This document shows positions 1-7,259 of a DNA stretch of 8,838 bases, piece by piece (within the stretch, counting starts at the first letter, position 1; each line of letters begins with the position of its first letter). The stretch comes from JBMNQI01 sp050944055 (GTDB lineage Bacteria; Bacillota; Clostridia; Oscillospirales; Oscillospiraceae). The position numbers and the translations under genes were made by a program. The stretch is from NCBI GenBank assembly GCA_050944055.1, contig JBMNQI010000072.1, positions 1 through 8,838 of the forward strand, given 5' to 3'. The notes below the pieces were generated by a model. That model made no database searches. It was not told the DNA's origin and saw only the letters and a list, made by a program, of their open reading frames with translations.

Positions 1-175
1 AGAGCTTGCGCAGTATCTGCGTCTCCGTAACTATCTTAGTGGGCATCAGGTTCAGGAGAACGAGGCGCAGCGGACGGATGTCCTGGTGTATTGCGCGGTA
101 CTCCGTCATTACAAATATGTTTTCGCTCTCCAGAACGCTTGTTGCGGGCAGTGAATCAGGTATCTTGATAGGCAT
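1..175 (-). CDS. metA: Homoserine O-acyltransferase (MetA), N-terminal part, runs off the window
   Basis: The first 58 residues are visible, and the gene continues past the left edge. They match the very conserved MetA N-terminus: MPIKIPDSLPA at 1-11, LESENIFVMTE at 15-25, HQDIRPL at 30-36 and LNLMPTKIVTETQ at 41-53. MetA-family enzymes transfer an acetyl or succinyl group to the hydroxyl of L-homoserine, the first committed step of methionine synthesis. Which acyl donor is used depends on residues outside the window, so this cannot be decided here. The ATG (173-175) is preceded by GGAGG (184-188) at 8 bases, which fixes the start. It lies only 19 bases after the aroQ stop with no terminator between, so it is probably the next gene of the aromatic operon. 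Confidence 0.93.
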   Translation of the reverse strand, partial: MPIKIPDSLPATSVLESENIFVMTEYRAIHQDIRPLRLVLLNLMPTKIVTETQILRKL

Positions 176-194
176 GAAACGAACCTCCGGGGAT

Positions 195-629
195 TTATTT
201 ATTTAGATAATCGATTAATATTTCGGCCGCGTCCGCATAGCCGCGGAAACCCCGGCCCGAAACGGACGCTATGCACGCTTCGCGGATATAGCTTATCTTT
301 CTGAAATCCTCGCGCGAATCCACATCCGATATATGGACTTCCACCGCGGGTATAGCGACAGCCTTCAGCGCGTCCAGTATGGCTATGGACGTATGCGTGT
401 ATGCTGCGGGGTTTATTATTATACCGTCGACGCGCCCGTAGGCCTTCTGTATCGCTTCAACAATATATCCCTCATGGTTGGACTGGAAGAATTCCGGCTC
501 GACACCCAGGGAGATAAGCGATTCGCCAATATAAAGCAAAAGGTCTTCGTAGGTTTCATGGCCGTATATCTCCGGCTCGCGTATGCCGAGCATATTGATG
601 TTAGGCCCGTTAATCACCAGAAATCTCAT
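195..629 (-). CDS. aroQ: 3-dehydroquinate dehydratase, type II
   Basis: Converts 3-dehydroquinate to 3-dehydroshikimate, step 3 of the shikimate pathway, in the cytosol; type II enzymes are usually dodecamers. At 144 aa it has the normal family length. Visible motifs are GPNINMLG (8-15) and REPEIYG (17-23), with the active-site loop Arg17 and catalytic Tyr22. Next come QSNHEG (49-54), NPAAYTHTS (73-81) with Asn73 and His79, and VEVHISDVDSREDFR (96-110) with Glu97, His99 and Arg110. The family usually has NPGAYTHTS, so Ala75 is a small variation. The ATG at 627-629 is preceded by GGAGG (636-640) at 6 bases. The start lies inside the end of aroE-aroK (20-base overlap), suggesting coupled translation. 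Confidence 0.96.
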   Translation of the reverse strand: MRFLVINGPNINMLGIREPEIYGHETYEDLLLYIGESLISLGVEPEFFQSNHEGYIVEAIQKAYGRVDGIIINPAAYTHTSIAILDALKAVAIPAVEVHISDVDSREDFRKISYIREACIASVSGRGFRGYADAAEILIDYLNK

Positions 630-1845
630 CGAAAACCTCCAAAACCTTTTTTACCGCAACCGAAACGGAGCCGTTGTTTGAAACTCTTGCGTCGGCAAAG
701 CGCAGGTAGCGGGGAAGTCTCTCTTCCAGCATTTTAGCAAGGTCGGCGTCCTGCGACAGGGGACGCCCCTGCCGCGGCAGCAGGCTTAGATCGCGTTCGA
801 CATATATTATAACAGAATTTTGGCGCAGCGGCGCATAATTTTCTTCGCGGATAACGGCTCCGCCGCCGCAGGATATGACGCAGCCGTTTTTTTTGCCAAC
901 CTGCTTGATGGCATTTGACTCCAAATCCCGGAATACTTCCTCGCCGCCGGCTTGAAAAATCTCCGGGATGGATTTACCGGCAGTCTTAACAACTAATTCG
1001 TCTATGTCTATTGCCTCGCGCCCAAGCTTCTTTGCCGCGCTACTCGCGATTGTGGTCTTACCGCTGCCGGGCATGCCGACCAGAACTAGATTTGTCAGGG
1101 ATTTTTTAAGTTTTTTTAATATCTCCTCGACCCGGGCGGGAGGGACGGAATCTCCGCTCCAAATCCCGAAGCTGCCGGCCGCCTGGCCGACAAGCATAGG
1201 CAGACCGGAGGAGCAGGCTATACCAAGCTCCTCCGCCTGGATTATGAGTTTTGTTCGCAGGGGGTTGTAAATAACGTCCAGCACACCGAGAAGCTTCGGG
1301 AATAAGCGGAGGTCAAGTATGGCTTTCCCGTTATCCGGGTACATGCCGACTGGCGTGGTGTTGACAAGCACTTCGGCGTCGGCGTGTTTTTCGAGATTGC
1401 CGTAATTGTCTGGCCCGGAGCGTGATATTACGGCTATTTCGCGCGCGCCCATCCGCTTGGCGGCGGCTGCCGCGGTGTGAGAGGTGCCGCCGGAACCGAG
1501 TATGACGACTTTGCGCCCGGACATTGAGACGCCTTTTCTATCGGCCATCCAGATAAATCCCGCTATGTCCGTATTGTGCCCTATTAGCCTTCCGCCGCTG
1601 TCAAAAGCGAGAGTATTTACGCTGCCTGTTTCCTCAGCCTCGGGGGACAGCCGGTCGCACATTGATACTACCGTCTTTTTATACGGTATGGTCACATTAA
1701 GCCCGCGGTAAGAATGCCCGCGAACAAAGCTTTCCACTTCGCCGGGCTTCAGGGGTATAAGCTCATATGCGTACTCTCCGAGAAGAGAGTGGATGCAGGG
1801 CGAAAAACTGTGCGAGAGCTTTTCACCTATAAGCCCGTATTCCAT
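610..1845 (-). CDS. Shikimate dehydrogenase - shikimate kinase fusion (AroE-AroK)
   Basis: A 411-residue bifunctional protein that reduces 3-dehydroshikimate to shikimate (NADPH) and then phosphorylates shikimate with ATP, two consecutive steps. The AroE domain (about 1-245) shows SHSFSP (11-16), NVTIPYK (50-56) with catalytic Lys56, NTD (91-93) with catalytic Asp93, a Rossmann loop GSGGTSHT (117-124), NTTPVGMYP (162-170) and GLPMLVGQ (214-221). The AroK domain (about 251-411) shows the P-loop GMPGSGKT (257-264), Asp280-x-Asp282, GGEEVFRDLE (300-309), GGG (327-329), the lid RQGRPL (358-363) and RLPRYLRFAD (376-385). All key residues of both enzymes are present, so both activities are expected. 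The linker (about 241-250) is short and lysine-rich. Its ATG overlaps the pheA stop in TAATG, which implies translational coupling to pheA. The usual arrangement is two separate genes; the fungal AROM protein carries these domains in the order kinase first, dehydrogenase last. Confidence 0.95.
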   Translation of the reverse strand: MEYGLIGEKLSHSFSPCIHSLLGEYAYELIPLKPGEVESFVRGHSYRGLNVTIPYKKTVVSMCDRLSPEAEETGSVNTLAFDSGGRLIGHNTDIAGFIWMADRKGVSMSGRKVVILGSGGTSHTAAAAAKRMGAREIAVISRSGPDNYGNLEKHADAEVLVNTTPVGMYPDNGKAILDLRLFPKLLGVLDVIYNPLRTKLIIQAEELGIACSSGLPMLVGQAAGSFGIWSGDSVPPARVEEILKKLKKSLTNLVLVGMPGSGKTTIASSAAKKLGREAIDIDELVVKTAGKSIPEIFQAGGEEVFRDLESNAIKQVGKKNGCVISCGGGAVIREENYAPLRQNSVIIYVERDLSLLPRQGRPLSQDADLAKMLEERLPRYLRFADARVSNNGSVSVAVKKVLEVFDEISGD

Positions 1846-2987
1846 TACCCGGTCTCCCCATAGGCTCCGAGGAAGGTGAAGCTGTCAAGATCGTTTTCAA
1901 GCTGGGAAATGAGGCTGAGCACGTCCTCGGAATAAATCGACGCTCCGATATCGACGTAAAAACGGAACTCAAAATCCTTGCCCGGAATTGGGCGGCTCTC
2001 CAGCTTTTCAAGATTAAGGCCGCGCGTCGCTATCTTCGCTATAAGCTGGTAAAGCGAGCCGGGCGTGTGCGGAACAGTCAGCATGAGGCTCAAGTGATCC
2101 GCGCCGGGATATATCTCCAAATCGCGGGATATGCAGATAAAGCGCGTATAGTTGTGGTCGCTGTTTTGAATGTTGCGGTCAAGAACGTTAAGCTCATAGA
2201 GCTGGGCGCAGTTGAGCGAGGAAATGGCGGCGACGTCGCTCCTGCCGGACTGGGCTATCATGCGCGCGGCCGCGGCGGTGTTCTCAATGAAAGTGATTTT
2301 AATATCCGGGAATTTCTTAAGGTACTCGCTGCACTGGCTAATGGCCTGCTCGTGCGAGAATACCTCTTTTATATGCTTCAACTCGGTACCCTTCGGCGCA
2401 AGCAGGCACTGCTCTATTTTGAGCCTGACGCTGCGCACGATATGGAAGCGGTATTTTTCCATCAGGTCGTAGACTTCCGTAACGCTGCCTGCGGAGCTGT
2501 TTTCAATAGGCAGTATGCCGTACTGGCACATACCCTTGGACACGGCCTTGAACACACCCTCGAAGCGGCTGAAATAGAAAATATCGGCCAGCGGGAAGAG
2601 CCTGTCGCACGCCTGCTGGGAAAACGCCCCCTCGACGCCCTGGCAGGCCACGACGGCTTTATTTGGAAACTCCCTCGGCGTCTTCTCCAAGGCTTCTTTA
2701 ATATTTGCAAGCAGCTTCGACTGCCCGGAAAGCAGGCGGAGCTGATAGCTCTTGCTTATGTCAAATATCGTGTTGAACAATACCTTGGCGTACATCTCCA
2801 GCTCCGGGCCGGTTTTGCCGGTCACACGCGTGAGTATCTCCCTCTCGCGGCCCGCGCTGAATACGGGGACGTTATTGCTGCGCTTATAGCCGGCGATTTG
2901 GGCGGCTATGCCCATGCGCTGGACAAAAAGCTCGGCAAGCTGATCGTCTATGTTATTTATGCGCTCGCGCATTTCGTTGAGGTCCAT
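1845..2987 (-). CDS. pheA: Bifunctional chorismate mutase / prephenate dehydratase (P-protein)
   Basis: Rearranges chorismate to prephenate, then decarboxylates and dehydrates it to phenylpyruvate, the phenylalanine precursor. The 380 residues carry three domains. An AroQ-fold chorismate mutase (about 1-90) has likely active-site Arg8, Arg24 and Lys35. The prephenate dehydratase domain (about 110-290) shows GVEGAFSQQA (117-126), PIENSSAGSV (160-169) and the catalytic TRF motif (281-283). The C-terminal ACT domain (about 298-375) contains HTPGSLYQL (307-315) and ESRP (330-333), the motif linked to phenylalanine binding in this family, so feedback inhibition by Phe is expected. The length is typical for the family. 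The ATG at 2985-2987 is preceded by GAAAGGA (2997-3003) at 9 bases, weaker than the GGAGG sites of its neighbours. It follows aroC after 31 bases and overlaps aroE-aroK by one base. Confidence 0.96.
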   Translation of the reverse strand: MDLNEMRERINNIDDQLAELFVQRMGIAAQIAGYKRSNNVPVFSAGREREILTRVTGKTGPELEMYAKVLFNTIFDISKSYQLRLLSGQSKLLANIKEALEKTPREFPNKAVVACQGVEGAFSQQACDRLFPLADIFYFSRFEGVFKAVSKGMCQYGILPIENSSAGSVTEVYDLMEKYRFHIVRSVRLKIEQCLLAPKGTELKHIKEVFSHEQAISQCSEYLKKFPDIKITFIENTAAAARMIAQSGRSDVAAISSLNCAQLYELNVLDRNIQNSDHNYTRFICISRDLEIYPGADHLSLMLTVPHTPGSLYQLIAKIATRGLNLEKLESRPIPGKDFEFRFYVDIGASIYSEDVLSLISQLENDLDSFTFLGAYGETG

Positions 2988-3018
2988 ATTTATTTATCCT
3001 TTCAATATGATAATAGGT

Positions 3019-4005
3019 TCAAAGCATCAAATCAAGGAGCACAATTCCCATTACCGACTCTACTACGGGCAGGGCGCGGGGGACTATGCAGGGATCGTGC
3101 CGCCCGGAAATCTCCAGTGACGCTGTTTCTCCGGTGCGCAGGTCTACGCTCTCCTGCTTTTTTGATATGGAAGGAGTGGGCTTAACAGCGACATCCATTA
3201 TGATCGGCATGCCGGAGGTTATCCCGCCGAGTATGCCCCCGTGGTTGTTTGTGCGTGTTTTTACGCTGCCGTCCTCAAAAAAGAAGGAATCGTTGTGCTC
3301 GCTGCCCCTCATGCGGGCTGAGTTAAAGCCCGAGCCGAAGCATAATCCCTTGATGCCCGGTATGGCGAAAGCCGCCTGCGCGAGCCTGCTTTCAACCCCG
3401 TCAAACATCGGGCCTCCGAGCCCTGCCGGCACGCCGGACGCCGTGCAGCGTATAATCCCGCCGACGGAGTCCCCCTCAGCCTTTGCCTCGAGAATCGCCT
3501 TTTTCATACTGTCGCCGGTGACTGCGGCGATTTCGCTGATTTCGGCCCGGATTTCAACGCCGCGGCGGGAGAGGAGCTGAAGGCACAAAGCTCCGGCAAA
3601 GCAAATAGGTGCCGTCAGCCGGCCCGAAAACTGGCCGCCGCCGCGTATGTCGTTCGCGCCGCCGTATTTTATAAAAGCGGTCAGGTCGGAATGGCCGGGG
3701 CGGGGCACAAAACGCAGGCTGTCATAGTCCTGCGGACGAGTATCGCTGTTTTTTATTACAGCGCAGACAGGCGCGCCGCAGGTGCGGCCGTCAAGAAGCC
3801 CGCTGAGTATAACAGGTTCGTCGGTTTCGCGCCGCGCGGTGGAAAGCTCGCTGCCTCCCGGCGCGCGGCGCCGCATAAATCGAAGCACCGCCCCCATATC
3901 AATTGCTTCGCCGGCGGGAAGCCCGTCTACCACTGCCCCTATGGCTTCGGAGTGGGACTGGCCGAAAACAGTAATTTTCAGTTTTTCACCGAAGGTGTTG
4001 GACAT
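3019..4005 (-). CDS. aroC: Chorismate synthase
   Basis: Forms chorismate from EPSP by a trans-1,4 elimination that needs reduced FMN. At 328 residues it is shorter than the usual 350-390, but both ends are recognisable, so it seems compact rather than truncated. Motifs are FGQSHSEAIG (14-23) with conserved His18, RPGHSDLTAFIKYGG (102-116) with His105, RGGGQFSGR (121-129), NNHGGILGGI (253-262) and RHDPCIVPRA (302-311). In many family members the first motif reads GESHG, so Gln16 and Ser19 are deviations next to the active-site histidine. The ATG at 4003-4005 has GGAGGG (4013-4018) 7 bases upstream. The first 20 bases overlap the end of aroA, so translation is probably coupled. Confidence 0.95.
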   Translation of the reverse strand: MSNTFGEKLKITVFGQSHSEAIGAVVDGLPAGEAIDMGAVLRFMRRRAPGGSELSTARRETDEPVILSGLLDGRTCGAPVCAVIKNSDTRPQDYDSLRFVPRPGHSDLTAFIKYGGANDIRGGGQFSGRLTAPICFAGALCLQLLSRRGVEIRAEISEIAAVTGDSMKKAILEAKAEGDSVGGIIRCTASGVPAGLGGPMFDGVESRLAQAAFAIPGIKGLCFGSGFNSARMRGSEHNDSFFFEDGSVKTRTNNHGGILGGITSGMPIIMDVAVKPTPSISKKQESVDLRTGETASLEISGRHDPCIVPRALPVVESVMGIVLLDLML

Positions 4006-5197
4006 TTATAATCCCTCCAAGCTTCTGAAAATCCTCAAAGAACGAGGAATAGCTTTTGCCGACAGCTTCGCATCCAGTGATTGTAACCGGGCTTTTGCAT
4101 ATAATCGACGCTATCGCCGCGGACATTACAATCCGATGGTCGTTATACCCTGAGACGACGCCGCCCTTAAGACTCCCGTTGCCGCGTATAATCAGCGAGC
4201 CGTGGCCCTGAGTCACGTCGGCTCCGAGAGCGGTGAGGTTCCGTGCGATTGCGTCGAGGCGGTCGCTCTCCTTCAGGCGCAGGCGCGATGCGTTTTGAAT
4301 ATGTGTTTCGCCCTGCGCACCGGCCGCCACAACCGATAATACGGGTATTAAGTCGGGTATGTCTCCGGCGTCAATTGTTATCCCATGTAGAAATCGGCCT
4401 TTCTTCACGACGCAGCCTTCGACCTCGGCTCCGAATTCGCGCAGTATGCGCAAAACAGACCTGTCGCCCTGAAACGACGCTTCAGACAGTCCGGTAACGC
4501 CTACAGGCCCGCCGAGAGCTCCGGCGCAGAGCCAGAAAGCGGCGTTTGACCAGTCGCCCTCCGGCAGGATGGACTCCCGCCTTATATAAGCTGCGGGGGG
4601 CGCCAGAAAACTATTTTCAAACCGCTCAATATCAATACCAAAGCGCCTGAGCGTGCCGAGCGTCATATCCACATAACCCGCTGACTGGAGCGGGGAAGTA
4701 AGGCGGATCTCGCCGCCTCCGCAAAGCGGCAGGGCAAAAAGCAGGCCGGTTATATACTGCGAGCTTAAATCGCCCGGGAGAGTGAAGCTCCCGCCGCTCA
4801 TTGTCCCGGATATCGTAAAAGGAAGGCTGTTAGAGGAGAATGAAACTCCGTGTAAGCTCATCTGCGAAAGAAGCGGCTCCAGCGGGCGGAGCGGAAGCCT
4901 GCCGCGGCCTGTAAACGTGGCAGGCGCGCCGAGCGCCGCCGCGACGGGAAGCAGGAATCTTAAGCTCGACCCGGACTCTCCGCAGTCAAGCACGGGATTT
5001 TTCCCTCCTGCCTGCCAGGCTTGAAGCTCCAGGAGGCAGTTATAGGTAGAGTTTATGTCGTCTGAATCGCCGAAGCCGGACAGTTCGGGGAGATACCCGG
5101 AGAGAAACGAGGCTATAAGCAGCCTGTGAGCGTCTGATTTTGAGGGTATAGCCGCAACTGTGCCGGACAGCGGCCCAGGTTTTACCGTTATATCCAT
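3986..5197 (-). CDS. aroA: 3-phosphoshikimate 1-carboxyvinyltransferase (EPSP synthase)
   Basis: Transfers enolpyruvyl from PEP to shikimate-3-phosphate; this family is the target of glyphosate. The 403 residues cover the full two-domain fold. Visible are PSKSDAHR (18-25) with Lys20 and Arg25, CGESGSSLRF (72-81), LRPLEPL (103-109), SSQ (145-147), IPDLIP (280-285) with catalytic Asp282, RLKESDR (307-313), YNDHR (351-355) and Lys381. The PEP-site loop differs from the GNAGTAMRP of E. coli-type enzymes: Gly76 and Ser77 stand at the Gly96/Thr97 positions and Phe81 at the Pro101 position. Glyphosate sensitivity cannot be predicted confidently from this. The ATG at 5195-5197 is preceded by GAAAGGA (5204-5210) at 6 bases. 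A 72-base gap separates it from aroB. Confidence 0.95.
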   Translation of the reverse strand: MDITVKPGPLSGTVAAIPSKSDAHRLLIASFLSGYLPELSGFGDSDDINSTYNCLLELQAWQAGGKNPVLDCGESGSSLRFLLPVAAALGAPATFTGRGRLPLRPLEPLLSQMSLHGVSFSSNSLPFTISGTMSGGSFTLPGDLSSQYITGLLFALPLCGGGEIRLTSPLQSAGYVDMTLGTLRRFGIDIERFENSFLAPPAAYIRRESILPEGDWSNAAFWLCAGALGGPVGVTGLSEASFQGDRSVLRILREFGAEVEGCVVKKGRFLHGITIDAGDIPDLIPVLSVVAAGAQGETHIQNASRLRLKESDRLDAIARNLTALGADVTQGHGSLIIRGNGSLKGGVVSGYNDHRIVMSAAIASIICKSPVTITGCEAVGKSYSSFFEDFQKLGGIINVQHLR

Positions 5198-5224
5198 AAT
5201 AAATCCTTTCGACGCGCGGGAGAC

Positions 5225-5257
5225 ACGCTACAAAGGCGCCGCGCCAGATTTTAGCGT
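5225..5257 (-). repeat. Inverted repeat between aroB and aroA, possible mRNA stem-loop
   Basis: In the 72-base gap between the aroB stop and the aroA start, ACGCTA (minus strand, 5257-5252) is perfectly complementary to TAGCGT (5230-5225). Inside it lies a second G+C-rich inverted repeat, GGCGC-G-GCGCC (5245-5235). Together they could form a stacked stem-loop in the mRNA. No U-run follows, so it is unlikely to be a full intrinsic terminator. It might slow a 3' exonuclease or mark a processing site, but this is inference. Confidence 0.4.
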
Positions 5258-5269
5258 CATAATACGAGC

Positions 5270-6322
5270 TTAGAGCCCGTCGGCAATAAAGCCTTCAAGC
5301 TCGCTTGCCTCTATTCGGTGCAGCACGCATTTTCCTATGCGTTTGGGTATAACTAACGTTATATAATCTCCCCTGCGCTTTTTATCGGACATTGACGCCG
5401 CGGCGAGCTCGTGCGCTCCGTAGGAACATTCGTAAGGCAGAGAGTTGTTTTTCAGCGCGGCAGTGATTTCAAAATGGCAGCCAGCTTCTGTGATCCCGCG
5501 CTTTTCGCCGGATTTCGAGGCAATGGACATGCCGATAGCTACGGCTTGCCCGTGAGGTATTGAGTATGAACTGCATTTTTCGATTGCGTGGCCGAAGGTA
5601 TGGCCGAGGTTTAAGTACTGCCTGACTCCGTTGTCAAACTCGTCCTTTTCGACAAGATCAGCCTTCTGCCTGACGCAGGAGAGAACAACGCCTTCCAGAC
5701 CGGAGCGCGGGCAGCCGGCTTTGAGCTTGCCGAAAAGCTCTCTGTCGCCAATGACGCCGTATTTTATGCATTCGGATAAGCCTTCTGAGAACACGCTCCG
5801 GGGCAGTGACGAGAGCGTGTCAATATCGCATACGACAAGCGAAGGCTGCCAGAAGGCTCCGGCGAGGTTCTTCCCGGATTTCAAGTCAACGCCCGTCTTG
5901 CCGCCTACCGAAGAGTCCACTGCGGAAAGCAGCGTAGTGGGAAGCTGTATTAAATCAACTCCGCGAAGATAACACGAAGCGGCGAATCCCGCGAGATCGC
6001 CTACTACTCCGCCGCCCAGAGCGATAACGATATCGCTGCGGCTGAGCCCGGCTCCGGCCAAAAACTCAAGTATATCGGCAAAAACGGAGAGGTTCTTTGA
6101 TGCCTCCCCGTTTGGAATTACATATTTATGCACGCAGAAACCTGCATGCTCAAGAGAAGTGCGAAGCGCGCCGTAATAGAGCGCTTCGACTTTGTCGTCG
6201 GTTATAACGGCTGCGCAACAGGCATTGCGGAGCGCGCCTATTAGCCGGCCTGTTTGCTGGAGCAGACCGGAGCCAATAATGACGTCGTATTTTTTTGATG
6301 CGTTTACCGTGACTTTCTGCAT
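5270..6322 (-). CDS. aroB: 3-dehydroquinate synthase
   Basis: Cyclises DAHP to 3-dehydroquinate using NAD and a divalent metal, step 2 of the shikimate pathway. The 350 residues match the family length. Motifs are GGGVVGDLAGFAA (103-115), PTTLLSAVDSSVGGKTGVD (128-146), KNLAGAFWQP (151-160), EGLSECIKYG (180-189), LNLGHTFGHAIE (237-248), HGQAVAIGM (257-265) and DKKRRGD (313-319). By comparison with characterised enzymes the metal ligands are Glu184, His241 and His257, with His245 at the active site; all are present. The ATG at 6320-6322 is preceded by GGAGG (6328-6332) at 5 bases. It follows tyrA after only 18 bases. Confidence 0.96.
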   Translation of the reverse strand: MQKVTVNASKKYDVIIGSGLLQQTGRLIGALRNACCAAVITDDKVEALYYGALRTSLEHAGFCVHKYVIPNGEASKNLSVFADILEFLAGAGLSRSDIVIALGGGVVGDLAGFAASCYLRGVDLIQLPTTLLSAVDSSVGGKTGVDLKSGKNLAGAFWQPSLVVCDIDTLSSLPRSVFSEGLSECIKYGVIGDRELFGKLKAGCPRSGLEGVVLSCVRQKADLVEKDEFDNGVRQYLNLGHTFGHAIEKCSSYSIPHGQAVAIGMSIASKSGEKRGITEAGCHFEITAALKNNSLPYECSYGAHELAAASMSDKKRRGDYITLVIPKRIGKCVLHRIEASELEGFIADGL

Positions 6323-6340
6323 TTTTACCTCCGTTGCCTT

Positions 6341-7180
6341 CTATGCTATAGGGTCTATTTGCTCTTTTATGCTCCTTGCACCGCCCAGCATGGTTTCAAG
6401 CCTTTTTCGCTCGCCTGAGCGTATGGCGTCGGAGTATTCCAAGAGGCGTTTGGCGAGATCCTCTATTTCGCTGCAGAGGAAATCCTTATTGTCTATAAAA
6501 AGCTCCGCCCACATATGTTCATTGAGGCGCGCGACGCGCGTCATATCATGGAAGCTGCCGGCCGAAAAGCCTCGGAAATTGGGAGCGGACGGGCTTGACA
6601 CATAGGCGCAGGATACGACGTGGGCCAGCTGCGAGGTATAGGCTATCAGGCGGTCATGCTCCTCGGGGTCTGATACCTGCACTCCTCCGAACCCGAGCGA
6701 TATGGCAAGGTCGCGCAGCCTGCTTATATCCTCGCCCGGAGTCCAGACATAGGGCGTAATAATGAGCGAAGCTCCTTTGAACATATCGGCGCTCGAATGT
6801 TCAAAGCCCGACCGTTCAATCCCCGCCATAGGGTGCGCGCCGATGAACGTAAAGCCCGACTTCCTGGAAACCTCCTCAAGCGGTTTGGCGACTGAACGCT
6901 TTACCCCGCAGCAGTCAATTACAAGCGCTCCTTTTTTTATTAAACCCCGGTTTTCGGTTATCCATTTTACTGTCCCGGCCGGATAGAGCGACACGATGAC
7001 TAAATCGCAGGAGGGAAGGTTTTCGCCGGTCAATAATTCGTCTGCGGCGCCTACTTCAATCGCTCGACGGGCTACGGAGACAGTGCGGTTAAAACACATA
7101 ACGCGGTGACCGGTGTAAGACTTGATGGCGCGGGCGAAGCTTCCGCCTATAAGCCCGAGCCCTATAATCGCAATATTCAT
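6341..7180 (-). CDS. tyrA: Prephenate dehydrogenase, single-domain
   Basis: Oxidatively decarboxylates prephenate to 4-hydroxyphenylpyruvate, the tyrosine precursor. The 279 residues contain the Rossmann motif GLGLIGGS (7-14), the prephenate-site motif HPMAG (116-120) with the following ERSGFEHSSADMFKGA stretch (122-137), SQLAH (183-187) and SFHDMTRVA (209-217). After the second strand of the Rossmann fold the sequence reads CFNRT (29-33) rather than having an acidic residue, which hints at NADP use but does not prove it. There is neither a fused chorismate mutase nor a C-terminal ACT domain, so no built-in tyrosine sensor is visible. The ATG at 7178-7180 is preceded by GGAGGG (7185-7190). 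The 79-base gap to aroF is the largest between structural genes, and I see no terminator in it. Confidence 0.93.
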   Translation of the reverse strand: MNIAIIGLGLIGGSFARAIKSYTGHRVMCFNRTVSVARRAIEVGAADELLTGENLPSCDLVIVSLYPAGTVKWITENRGLIKKGALVIDCCGVKRSVAKPLEEVSRKSGFTFIGAHPMAGIERSGFEHSSADMFKGASLIITPYVWTPGEDISRLRDLAISLGFGGVQVSDPEEHDRLIAYTSQLAHVVSCAYVSSPSAPNFRGFSAGSFHDMTRVARLNEHMWAELFIDNKDFLCSEIEDLAKRLLEYSDAIRSGERKRLETMLGGARSIKEQIDPIA

Positions 7181-7259
7181 TAAACCCTCCAGCTTTTGTC
7201 ATTCCCGGCATCCCGCCCGTACTAAGAGCCGATATAAGCAAACGCTATATAAATCTTCT

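Noticed and set aside
2067..3185. Long plus-strand open frame of 372 codons opposite pheA
   Set aside because: It lies antisense to pheA, which has complete domain motifs, and its translation shows no recognisable family. Long shadow frames are common opposite G+C-rich genes.
3691..4153. Plus-strand frames opposite aroC and aroA
   Set aside because: They are shadows of well-supported minus-strand genes and show no family motifs.
7181..7259. Second attenuator or promoter between aroF and tyrA
   Set aside because: The gap has only a 3-bp GGC/GCC repeat without a U-run and no clear promoter boxes; it is treated as an ordinary spacer.
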